Assembly: GCA_902793605.1 (NCBI GenBank)
Contig: CADBEB010000021.1
Span: forward strand, 24,315-88,314
Reading direction: 5' to 3'
Length of the DNA: 64,000 nt
Source: an uncultured Eubacteriales bacterium
Lineage (GTDB): Bacteria > Bacillota > Clostridia > Christensenellales > Aristaeellaceae
The notes beneath the pieces are model-generated. The model saw only the letters and a list, made by a program, of their open reading frames with translations. It had not been told where the DNA came from and did no database searches. Positions 25,516 to 33,415 of the stretch are shown here, one piece after another; position 1 is the first letter of the stretch; every line of letters starts with the position of its first letter. Made by a program: the position numbers and the translations under genes.

Positions 25516-26618
25516 ACCGCCTCCAGCGTGTCCGCGATCTTCTTTGACGGCTCACCCGTCACCGGCGTCCGCCCTTCGTCTGCCTGCTCGCCGAGGCTGT
25601 CGATGAACGTCCGGATGTCCTTCGGGTCCCCGTTGAACAGCCGGCAGTTGATCCCGATGCCCTCGTTCCGCTCCGTCGCCTTCCGGAGGATCAGGCAGGG
25701 CTTGTTCATGTAGTACAGCTCCTCCTGGTTGCTCCCCCCGTCCGTGATGACGAACGCCGCCCCGTCCAGCAGCTTCATGAAGTCAAAGTAGTCCACCCGC
25801 TTGTGCAGGATCACCTTCGGGTTCGCCTTCAGCCGCTCCAGCAGCCCGAACTTCGCCAGCGCGTTCTGCGTGATCTCGTGCAGGATGAACACGCAGGTCT
25901 TCTTTTCCGCCGCCCGCTCGATCTCCCCGACCACGCCGCTCACGAATTCCTTTGCCGCCAGGTTTTCCTGCCGGTGCAGCACGAACACGAAGTAGTCCTT
26001 ACCTAGAATCTCTTCGATGTCGCTCGCCACCGGGATCTCCCGGCTGTACCGCAGGCTGTCCAGCAGCGTATTCTGCTCTGTATTGACGACCGTCCCCCTG
26101 GCCTTCTTCAGGTTCGAAGCCGCCTCGTCCCCGGGGGCGAAGTGAATCCGCGCTGTCCGGCTCGTCAGCAGCCGGTCGATCTCCTCCGGGAAGGGGTTCA
26201 GCAGGTGGTGGCTCCGCAGCCCCGCCTCGATGTGGCACACCGTCATCCCAAGCTTTTTCCCGATCCGCGCCCCCATGTAGGTCGATACCGTGTCCCCGTG
26301 GACGATCATGTAGGCTTTCGTGAAGTCGCACCCGCTGAAGCGCTCCCGGATCTTCTTCCCCGCCCCGCGGTAAGTCTTCGCCCACCAGCTCATCAGCCCG
26401 GCCGCGCTCTTTTTGATCTCGCTCTCCCGGCTCAGCTCCAGCTCGACCTCTCCGCAGTCCAGTTCCTTCAGGATCCGGCTGCTCGTAATGTCGTTCTGTC
26501 CGCTGGCGATGATGTGGTATTCGATCTCCCGCTTCCGCGCCTCGATGATCACCGGGAAAACCTTGATCAGCTCCGCCTCCGTGCCGATGAAGAAGAACCA
26601 GGTCCTTGCCTTCTGCAT
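25512..26618 (-). CDS. UDP-N-acetylglucosamine 2-epimerase family protein
   Basis: The 368-aa protein interconverts UDP-GlcNAc and UDP-ManNAc by family. HGDTVSTYMGARIGKKLG, VCHIEAGLRSHHLLNPFPEEIDR and ITDGGSNQEELYYMNKP are the nucleotide- and substrate-binding motifs. The start is divergent (FFFIGTEAELIKVFP, instead of the usual GTRPE). ATG 26618 is chosen for GGGGAGG eight bases upstream; an ATG at 26639 overlaps the GtrB-like stop. The longer frame running into the next gene is spurious. ManNAc here could feed the neighbouring GT2 enzyme. Confidence 0.85.
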   Translation of the reverse strand: MQKARTWFFFIGTEAELIKVFPVIIEARKREIEYHIIASGQNDITSSRILKELDCGEVELELSRESEIKKSAAGLMSWWAKTYRGAGKKIRERFSGCDFTKAYMIVHGDTVSTYMGARIGKKLGMTVCHIEAGLRSHHLLNPFPEEIDRLLTSRTARIHFAPGDEAASNLKKARGTVVNTEQNTLLDSLRYSREIPVASDIEEILGKDYFVFVLHRQENLAAKEFVSGVVGEIERAAEKKTCVFILHEITQNALAKFGLLERLKANPKVILHKRVDYFDFMKLLDGAAFVITDGGSNQEELYYMNKPCLILRKATERNEGIGINCRLFNGDPKDIRTFIDSLGEQADEGRTPVTGEPSKKIADTLEAV

Positions 26619-26635
26619 GCTCTCGTCCTCCCCGT

Positions 26636-27571
26636 TCATTTCTTCAGGGAGCTCTCCTTTTCGATAAAGATCGGCCGCATCTTCATCTCGTTGTACAGCC
26701 GCGCGATGTATTCGCCCACCACGCCGATCAGCGTGATCAGCACTCCGCCCATGAACAGGATCAGGATGATGATCGTCGTATAGCCGATCCGCTCCCCGCC
26801 GTTTTTCAGCGCCGAGATGAACGTGACGATCGCGTAGATGAACGCCCCCAGCGTGATCAGCGATCCCAGCCAGATCACCGCCCGCAGCGGCGCCGTTGCG
26901 AAAGCGATAAACCCGTTGATCGCGTATTTCGCCAGCCCGAAGAAGCTCCACTTGCTCTCCCCGGCGATCCGCTCCACGTTCTGGTATTCGATCCATTTCG
27001 TCTCGAACCCGACCCAGCTCATGATGCCCTTCGTGAAGCGCTCCCGCTCCTGCAGCTGCAGCATTGCGTCCACCATCTGCCTCGTCATCATCCGGTAGTC
27101 GCTTCCGCCCTGCACCAGGTGCATCCCCGTCATCTTGTTGATGATCTTGTAAAACAGCCGTGAGAACGCGCTGCGCACCGGCGGTTCCCCGTTCCGGTCC
27201 ACCCGCCGTGCGCCGACACAGTCGTATCCTTCCCCGATCCCTTTGATCATCTCCGGGATCAGTTCCGGCGGATGCTGCAGGTCCGCGTCCATCAGCACCA
27301 CCAGGTCCCCGTCGCTCTTGCTCAGCCCGGCGTAGATCGCGCCTTCCTTCCCGAAGTTCCGGGAAAAGGAGATGTAATCCGCCGTCTCAGGGTGCTCCCC
27401 GTGGATCTCCCGCAGTTTTTCCAGCGTCTTGTCCCGGCTCCCGTCGTTCACGTACAGGATCCGGTAGCTGTAGTCCGTGATCTCCCGGAACACCTTGTCC
27501 ACCGCTTCGTACAACGGCCGGATGCAGGCCTCCTCGTTGTAGCAGGGCACGACGATATCGATCTTTTTCAT
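26636..27571 (-). CDS. GtrB-like polyprenyl-phosphate glycosyltransferase
   Basis: The 311-aa GT2 has DIVVPCYNEEACIRPLYEAV, YVNDGSRDKTLEKL, the DADLQHPPELIPEM catalytic loop and SDYRMMTRQMVDAM, all typical of the GtrB/DPM1 family. Two transmembrane helices follow (235-258, 270-292). It would charge a polyprenyl phosphate with a sugar (often glucose) to serve as lipid donor. It lies immediately downstream of the GtrII-like membrane transferase, the usual partner. The pair implies periplasm-side/outer-face side-chain glycosylation. Confidence 0.9.
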   Translation of the reverse strand: MKKIDIVVPCYNEEACIRPLYEAVDKVFREITDYSYRILYVNDGSRDKTLEKLREIHGEHPETADYISFSRNFGKEGAIYAGLSKSDGDLVVLMDADLQHPPELIPEMIKGIGEGYDCVGARRVDRNGEPPVRSAFSRLFYKIINKMTGMHLVQGGSDYRMMTRQMVDAMLQLQERERFTKGIMSWVGFETKWIEYQNVERIAGESKWSFFGLAKYAINGFIAFATAPLRAVIWLGSLITLGAFIYAIVTFISALKNGGERIGYTTIIILILFMGGVLITLIGVVGEYIARLYNEMKMRPIFIEKESSLKK

Positions 27572-27581
27572 TCCGTTTCTC

Positions 27582-29708
27582 TCACTCCCTGCTCAGTAAG
27601 TTCATCAGGTCCATCTGCTCGTCGCCCATCAGGATCTCCATCTGGATCACCTTGAAGTTCAGCTTCCGGATATCGCCTTCGACCTCCAGGTCCGGCGCGC
27701 CGGAGGTGATCGTGATCCGGTTCTCCCCGGGCTTCAGCATGAGCTCCGTCTCGATCCGCGTCTCCGCGTTGACCGTGTACTTCTGTTCACCTTCGTCCGT
27801 GCGGACCGTAAACTCCGCCTCTTTGTCCTCCGGCGTCAGCACGTTGACCGCGAAGTCGGCAAACATTTCTTTTTCGCCGGGGTTGTTGAGGCATACGGTC
27901 ATCTCTTTCTCCGCCCAGCGTCCCCAGGGTTCCCTGCCGTAGATCCCGCCCAGTGAGATCAGTTCGTTGCTCATCCGGTCGGAGGCTTCGTAAACTTCCG
28001 CGCTCTCCGCCTTCATGCCTTTGCACTGGATCAGCATCTCTCTTCCCCAGACGCCCAGGTTCCCGGTCACGATCTCCTGTCCGTAGAGATTGAAGCCTTC
28101 CCCGTTCACCGTGAGCACCGCCGGCGCCGCGCCTTCTTCCCGCCGGGCCAGCAGGCCCGTTCCGCCCACGTTCTCCAGGGCCATCACGTAGATCTCGTCC
28201 GTGATCCCGTCCTCGGTCACCCGGCACAGGTAGACCACGTCCTTGTCCGTGTCCGCTTTGATATAGTAGACCGGCTTTTCGTAGTCGATTTTTTCCTTCT
28301 CGTTTGTACAGGTCAGCTGCTTGCCCGTCCGTCCGTTGGCGTATTCCGCGATCGTCCCGATCTGGTGGTGGATCCCGATATAGTCCGGCACATAGAGCTG
28401 CGCGTCGTCCTCGATCTCTTTGAACCGGTCGGTTTCGATCAGTTTCCAGAGCAGGTCGTACTTGTCCTGCTGCTCCTTCAGCCCTCCCGCGTAGACCTGG
28501 TTCCCGATCATCGTCATCTCGGTCACCAGCGCGATCACCGCGCAGGCCAGGATCAGGAAGATCCGGTTCTTCTTCAGCAGGTGGTAGAGGAATACCAGCG
28601 TCACCGCGAACCAGGCAATCAGGAAGAAGTAGCTGTAGTAGCTCATCCCGTAGCTCTTGATCCCCAGGTGGCACAGCCAGTCGATCATCTGGTTCGTCAC
28701 CGCCGCCGGTGCTCCGGGCAGGAATACGCCTGCGGCGCAGAACACGGTCATCTGCAGGTATTTCATCCATCCGATTTCCCGGCTCTCGATCACCAGCTGA
28801 TAGATCACATATCCGAGGAAGATCACCAGCCCCCAGCGCAGGAGGTTCTCCCCGCTGATCGCCAGGCACGCCTTCGCCAGCTGCCGCCAGCCCATCGGCT
28901 TGTAGTTCAGCGGGAACAGCCCGAACGCCAGCTTCCAGTTGGTTTTCAGCACTTCGGCGATCGTAAATCCGCTTCCGACGGTCGAGTCGCTGTTCTGGAA
29001 CCCGCTCAGCTTCCGCACGATGACATACTGCGCGACGTAGATAATCGCCAGGGCGGCATGCAGCCCCAGGTCCCTGAACAGGTCACGGATCTGGATCCGG
29101 CCCTGCTCCTTTAGGTAGAACAGGTCGAGGATCAGGAACAGCACCCCGTATCCGACGAACGATTCATACGCCATGCAGCCCAGCAGGTACAGCACTGCGC
29201 TGAAGATCAGCAGTTTCGTTTTCCTTGTATACAGCCACCTGTGGAACAGCGCCAGCGAAATAAACGCATAGACTGTGTTGAACTGGTACCCGAAGGAGAA
29301 GGCTATCAGTCCGTCGTGGTCCAGCTGGATCTGCGCGAACATGAAGAACAGCAGCAGCGCGATCCATGTGATCTTCCGGTCCGTCAGCTCCTGCAGCAGC
29401 ATCGCGAACCCGCCGCAGGCGATCAGCAGCCCGATGATCGTGAACAGGCGATAGACCCACTGGTTTTCTGCCAGCGCGTGCAGGTAGCTGGGGATCGCGT
29501 TCATCAGCGTCAGGCTCCACCGGCCTCCCCAGACCAGCTTCCCGAAGAACGTATTGATCCGGGCGTCGAGCAGATTGCTCAGCTCGTCATGGGTGGTGAT
29601 CCCGCTCCGGACCAGCGTGTAGTAGAAGGCAAAGACGACCAGGATAAACCCCAGGATCACGATCCGGTTCTCCTTCAGTGCTTTCCCTGCTTTCCTGACC
29701 CTGCTCAT
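27582..29708 (-). CDS. GtrII-like membrane glucosyltransferase with C-terminal soluble domain
   Basis: The 708-aa polytopic protein has about ten to twelve hydrophobic spans in its first ~420 residues. The first extracytoplasmic loop has TTHDELSNLLDARINTFFG, with an Asp-Glu pair typical of GT-C enzymes, and the sequence NQWVYRLFTIIGLLIACGGFAML fits the GtrII-type family. Residues ~460-708 form a soluble beta-rich region. ATG 29708 with GGGAGG upstream is chosen over the frame start at 29735. It would use the GtrB product to decorate the exported polymer. Confidence 0.8.
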   Translation of the reverse strand: MSRVRKAGKALKENRIVILGFILVVFAFYYTLVRSGITTHDELSNLLDARINTFFGKLVWGGRWSLTLMNAIPSYLHALAENQWVYRLFTIIGLLIACGGFAMLLQELTDRKITWIALLLFFMFAQIQLDHDGLIAFSFGYQFNTVYAFISLALFHRWLYTRKTKLLIFSAVLYLLGCMAYESFVGYGVLFLILDLFYLKEQGRIQIRDLFRDLGLHAALAIIYVAQYVIVRKLSGFQNSDSTVGSGFTIAEVLKTNWKLAFGLFPLNYKPMGWRQLAKACLAISGENLLRWGLVIFLGYVIYQLVIESREIGWMKYLQMTVFCAAGVFLPGAPAAVTNQMIDWLCHLGIKSYGMSYYSYFFLIAWFAVTLVFLYHLLKKNRIFLILACAVIALVTEMTMIGNQVYAGGLKEQQDKYDLLWKLIETDRFKEIEDDAQLYVPDYIGIHHQIGTIAEYANGRTGKQLTCTNEKEKIDYEKPVYYIKADTDKDVVYLCRVTEDGITDEIYVMALENVGGTGLLARREEGAAPAVLTVNGEGFNLYGQEIVTGNLGVWGREMLIQCKGMKAESAEVYEASDRMSNELISLGGIYGREPWGRWAEKEMTVCLNNPGEKEMFADFAVNVLTPEDKEAEFTVRTDEGEQKYTVNAETRIETELMLKPGENRITITSGAPDLEVEGDIRKLNFKVIQMEILMGDEQMDLMNLLSRE

Positions 29709-29734
29709 CCTCTCGCCTCCCTTCCATTTCCTCA

Positions 29735-29910
29735 TGTCATCCCGAGCATCCCCAACGTGTCATCCCGAGCGTGTCGGGGTTCGTAGCGCCCGGAGAAAGA
29801 GCCAGTGGCTCTTTCTCTGCGAAGAACGGGCGGCAGCCCCGGGCAAATCTCCCCCGTGTCATCCCGAGCATCCCCCACATGTCATCCCGAGCGCAGTCGA
29901 GGGATCTCCT
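29735..29910. repeat. GTGTCAT repeat cluster with composite element copy 3
   Basis: 29757-29854 is the ~100-bp composite element with hairpin GAGAAAGAGCC-agt-GGCTCTTTCTC (29793-29817). Truncated (ATGTCATCCCGAGCATCCCC) and short-form copies flank it on both sides. Confidence 0.85.
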
Positions 29911-29950
29911 CCATACCATCCCTCATTTATAACATTCACCTATTCCCCTG

Positions 29951-32107
29951 TCAATCTTCCCGCACTTCCATCCAGTCAATCTGCAGCCCGACCCTCCGGT
30001 CGTCGCTGGACCATTTCAGCCGGTCATTAATCACCATCGCGTCCGGCGTCTCCAGCACGAAGGCGATCTCCTTCCCTTCCGTCTTCACCGGGAACCGGAT
30101 CTCTCCCTCTCCGTCCAGCTTCCCTTCCGCTAGGACCTCTCCCTGTCCGTCCCGCACCCGGTACCGCTGTTTTCCCTCAAACGTATCCGGCACATGGATC
30201 GTGACTTCTCCGGTCCTCTCCTTCCCGTCCGTCGGGATCCGGACTTCTGTCTCGTTCCCGACCGTCCACCGGAAGCTCCGTTCGTTCACCGAGATCCCCC
30301 GGGTGAAATAGTACTTCGCCTTGTCCTCCGCCCCGGCCATCTCGATGACCATCCTTCCGCCGTGCCATCCGGTCCGGTAGATCCCGCACGCCAGCGTCAC
30401 GATCACCGCGCAGGCCGCAAGGCCGGCAACAACCCGCCCCGCGAATTCGCTGTGTAGCCAGTCTTCCGCAATGATCCTCCTCGCCGTCCGTTCTGTCGCC
30501 TCGTTCCCCTCAAACGGCAGCGTCAGGATCACCGGCAGCCCCACCGCCAGCGTCTCCACATACCGGAAGGAGTAGGCGATCGGCGCCGTGAACAGGATCG
30601 CGATCCACGGCAGCAGGAAGGGGCTCAGCACCAGCATCTTCCTGGCCCGTCCCTTCTTCCGCCCCAGGATCAGCACCATGCTCAGCAGCATGATCCACAC
30701 CAGCGTCCCGCTGGGGATGAAGCTGAACCGCTTCATCAGCGCGTTCTCCATCGTTGCCCCGGTCCCCTGCAGGATCAGGTCCTTCTGTTCATATCCCCGG
30801 CCGTACAGGTCCTGCACGCCCATAAACCAGTCGTAATAGTATCCCTTGTTGCTCCCGTAGGGCTGCCAGAATCCCGCGGTTTCTGCCAGCCAGGCTTTCA
30901 GGTATGCCTTCGGCGCCCTGAACCCCAGCTGCACCCAGGCCTTCAGGAACCCGCCCAGGTTCTCCGACAGCGCCTTCTCGTCGATCGCGAATTTGATCGT
31001 GTCACTCAGCATCGGCGTGTAAAGCTTCCGCCATTCCTCCCTCGGCAGCAGGGCGTAGAGCACCTTGCCCTCAGCGTCTCCCGGCACCGCGCCTTCATGG
31101 ATCGCCGCCGCCACCTGCTGGATCGGGATCGCCAGCATTTCCTGGGTCCCGCCCGTCCCGGTCCATCCGATGGCCCGGAACACCGGCCCCTGGATGACCA
31201 TCGTGAACACCGCGATCACGATCAGCAGGATCGCCAGCGCACGCCGCGGCTTCTTCCCGAAGATCAGCAGAAGAATGCCGATCAGCAGCACCGCGTAGCT
31301 GATGAAGTTCCGCCAGAAGCACAGGAACAGCAGGACCCCTCCGGTCTTCATGTTCCACCGGCGTTTCGCTTTTTCCCCGTCCGGTTCATTCCACAGCAGC
31401 AGCGCTAAACACGTAATCCCCGCCGCAAACAGCCCGTCCTTCCACAGGCACATGCTGTAGCTCGCGTAGTGCCCGAAGAAGGCGTACACGAACACCGCCA
31501 GCGCCGTCAGCGCCGGAGCCAGCCCCTTCTTCCGCAGCGTGCACGCCACCGCGGCGCATGTTGCGGAATACAGGCAGCAGGAAAAGATCACGTAGAAAAA
31601 GATACCCAAGTTAACGTCCGGGGAAAACCACCGTCCGATCCCGATAAACACCCGCAGCAGCAGGATGTGGACGATTCCCCACCGCCCGTCGATGGTATTC
31701 GTCTGGATGGCGTACTCCAACGCCTCCGCCCCGTCTCCGACGATCCCCCCGGGATAGAACGTCAGCAAATACGGCAGCCAGCTGACCAGCAGGATCCCCC
31801 AGACAAGGAAGAAGAACCTCCGGTCCGAAAGCTTCCGCTTCTCCGTCTCAGCCCGGAACAGGCACACCCTCGGACACCAGGCATTCAGCAGCGCCGCGAT
31901 CGCAAAAACAGGTACGGCAAACACCAGTCCCTTTAATATCGTCCGGACGTTGGTGATCAGATAGTTAACCTCCGGCCCGCTCCGAACACCCCCGTAGTGC
32001 ATCCCCATCGTAATGGAAATTGCCACTCCCAGCGCGCAGGAAAAAACCCCCAGCCGGATCCAATCCGCCCGCTGAAAGTTTCCAAAAAGCTTTTTAATCC
32101 TGCTCAC
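29951..32107 (-). CDS. Large polytopic membrane protein, GT-C-like (DUF6020 type)
   Basis: The 718-aa protein has a long multi-span domain (1-560) with repeated hydrophobic helices and YPGGIVGDGAEALEYA in an early extracytoplasmic loop, where GT-C enzymes hold acidic catalytic residues. The last ~150 residues are soluble and beta-rich (EVTIHVPDTFEGKQRYRV). I associate it with the DUF6020 group; confidence in that name is moderate. The start is GTG with AGGAG six bases upstream. It is adjacent to the GtrB/GtrII pair, so lipid-linked sugar transfer is a reasonable guess. Confidence 0.7.
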   Translation of the reverse strand: MSRIKKLFGNFQRADWIRLGVFSCALGVAISITMGMHYGGVRSGPEVNYLITNVRTILKGLVFAVPVFAIAALLNAWCPRVCLFRAETEKRKLSDRRFFFLVWGILLVSWLPYLLTFYPGGIVGDGAEALEYAIQTNTIDGRWGIVHILLLRVFIGIGRWFSPDVNLGIFFYVIFSCCLYSATCAAVACTLRKKGLAPALTALAVFVYAFFGHYASYSMCLWKDGLFAAGITCLALLLWNEPDGEKAKRRWNMKTGGVLLFLCFWRNFISYAVLLIGILLLIFGKKPRRALAILLIVIAVFTMVIQGPVFRAIGWTGTGGTQEMLAIPIQQVAAAIHEGAVPGDAEGKVLYALLPREEWRKLYTPMLSDTIKFAIDEKALSENLGGFLKAWVQLGFRAPKAYLKAWLAETAGFWQPYGSNKGYYYDWFMGVQDLYGRGYEQKDLILQGTGATMENALMKRFSFIPSGTLVWIMLLSMVLILGRKKGRARKMLVLSPFLLPWIAILFTAPIAYSFRYVETLAVGLPVILTLPFEGNEATERTARRIIAEDWLHSEFAGRVVAGLAACAVIVTLACGIYRTGWHGGRMVIEMAGAEDKAKYYFTRGISVNERSFRWTVGNETEVRIPTDGKERTGEVTIHVPDTFEGKQRYRVRDGQGEVLAEGKLDGEGEIRFPVKTEGKEIAFVLETPDAMVINDRLKWSSDDRRVGLQIDWMEVRED

Positions 32108-32148
32108 GCTAATCTCCTACAATACTAATTGCACCGAAGCCGAAGGGG

Positions 32149-32213
32149 TTTGGGCGCTGACGCGTGCGGTGCGCGTGCGTTTCCTTGCGGAAAGCCCTTT
32201 GGGCTATATTACC
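32149..32213. repeat. Chimeric repeat: degenerate hairpin plus GCGCTGACGCG element
   Basis: GCCGAAGGGGTTTGGGC at the left and GCGGAAAGCCCTTTGGGC at the right look like a GATCGGAAA-type hairpin. Its loop has been replaced by GCTGACGCGTGCGGTGCGCG and TGCGTTTCCTT, the same insert as at 6095-6172. This suggests that one repeat was inserted into another. Confidence 0.6.
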
Positions 32214-32216
32214 ATC

Positions 32217-33218
32217 TTACTGTAACGTTTTCAACGCTTCCAGCACCGCCTCTGCAATCACAACCTTTCCGTTCCCCCACGGATGTATGATCCCCGGTGC
32301 CAGCGCCTCATCCCAATACTCATTCTCATCAGCCCCAACCACCTTACAAACATCAATAACCCGATACCCGCTTTCCCTGATAATCCTATTCTTCTCCCGA
32401 TTATTGATATCCGGCACATTCGGTATCGTCGCCGGAATAAACTCGATCCCTTTCTCTTTACAAACCTTCCTCACTCTTTCATACCCTGCAACCCATTCCT
32501 CATCTGTATCATTCATCCCCATGAACCATAACAGCTTCTCCGGCTTCCCGTACTTCAGATCCTCATATAAACTCTCCAGCGCCTGCTCCGATTTTCTCCC
32601 GCTGAACCCGTCCCACATAATCTCCGGCGCCCCGTTCTGCACCGCATACGGCACCCATAGATCAAAGTAGCTGTCCCCGAACGCCCAGATCTTCACCCGG
32701 TATTCCGCGCACTCCACCTTCAGCTTTGCCTTCCGGAATACGCCCTCCTCGGTCTCCGCCCGGATCAGCTCCCCGTGCCCCTGGTAGGGCACCTCTGCTT
32801 TATATTCCCCGCTGTCCGTCTTGACAGTGATCGTCGCCGTCCGGTCTGCCCGGTGGTTGATCTCCACCTCGATATGTCCCGATATCGTCAGCCCGTGCTC
32901 CTCCGTGAAGTCCGTCACCGGTTCTTCATCCTGGTGCCCGACACTGATCTCTTTCTCCGTCACCCTGACGATCCCGCTCATATAGGGCCTTCCTGCCCCT
33001 TCCGAGATCACCACCGTTCCCTTTCCGTCCCATTCCGCCTCAAACGTGATCACCTTCTGATGCAGATCCGGCGCGTTCTCATACTCGATCGAACTGACAT
33101 TCGTTTTCTCTATTTCAAAATAACCTTTGCTCTTATTGCTGAATATCAAAAGCAAAGCAACGCAGAGCACCAGTAGAACTCCACATAATACAAATATTGC
33201 CTTCCCCTGTTTCTTCAT
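32217..33218 (-). CDS. Membrane-anchored SGNH/GDSL hydrolase
   Basis: The 333-aa protein has a signal anchor (AIFVLCGVLLVLCVALLLIF), a beta-rich N-terminal module (40-175) and a C-terminal SGNH hydrolase domain starting IWAFGDSYFDLWVP, where GDS provides the nucleophile Ser. LWFMGMNDTDEEW carries the oxyanion Asn and IIHPWGNGKVVIAEAVL the catalytic His. It acts outside the membrane. Esterases of this class remove or transfer acetyl groups on glycans, so it may trim the polymer. The ATG has only a weak ribosome site. Confidence 0.82.
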   Translation of the reverse strand: MKKQGKAIFVLCGVLLVLCVALLLIFSNKSKGYFEIEKTNVSSIEYENAPDLHQKVITFEAEWDGKGTVVISEGAGRPYMSGIVRVTEKEISVGHQDEEPVTDFTEEHGLTISGHIEVEINHRADRTATITVKTDSGEYKAEVPYQGHGELIRAETEEGVFRKAKLKVECAEYRVKIWAFGDSYFDLWVPYAVQNGAPEIMWDGFSGRKSEQALESLYEDLKYGKPEKLLWFMGMNDTDEEWVAGYERVRKVCKEKGIEFIPATIPNVPDINNREKNRIIRESGYRVIDVCKVVGADENEYWDEALAPGIIHPWGNGKVVIAEAVLEALKTLQ

Positions 33219-33254
33219 CTATTCCAAAGCTCCTCCAAAAAACCTCCAAAACCC

Positions 33255-33329
33255 GCGTGGAACAGTAGGGACGGTTCTGCTAGTCACATATTCGGTTGGG
33301 ACGACAGAACCGTCCCTATCTGTCCCGCC
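33255..33329. repeat. Palindromic GGGACGGTTC element, copy 8
   Basis: Inner arms AGGGACGGTTCTG/CAGAACCGTCCCT are perfect. The outer arms (GCGTGGAACAG/CTGTCCCGC) are imperfect. It lies in the divergent intergenic region between the SGNH hydrolase and the plus-strand membrane gene. Confidence 0.8.
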
Positions 33330-33354
33330 CAAGACTTCTATGCCTACCCCACAA

Positions 33355-33384
33355 TTGAAATCCCCGTTCCTCCTATAGTATAAT
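33355..33384 (+). promoter_or_regulatory. Sigma-70-type promoter for the plus-strand membrane gene
   Basis: TTGAAA (33355-33360) and TATAAT (33379-33384) are 18 bases apart, with the ATG at 33416 preceded by AAAGGA. This is the only clear plus-strand promoter seen. Confidence 0.75.
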
Positions 33385-33415
33385 ACCTTATCCCTATTTT
33401 AGAAAGGACTCACCT

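Noticed and set aside
26619..26996. N-terminal extension of the 2-epimerase frame.
   Set aside because: It overlaps the GtrB-like gene and has shadow composition. A GGGGAGG site precedes the ATG at 26618.
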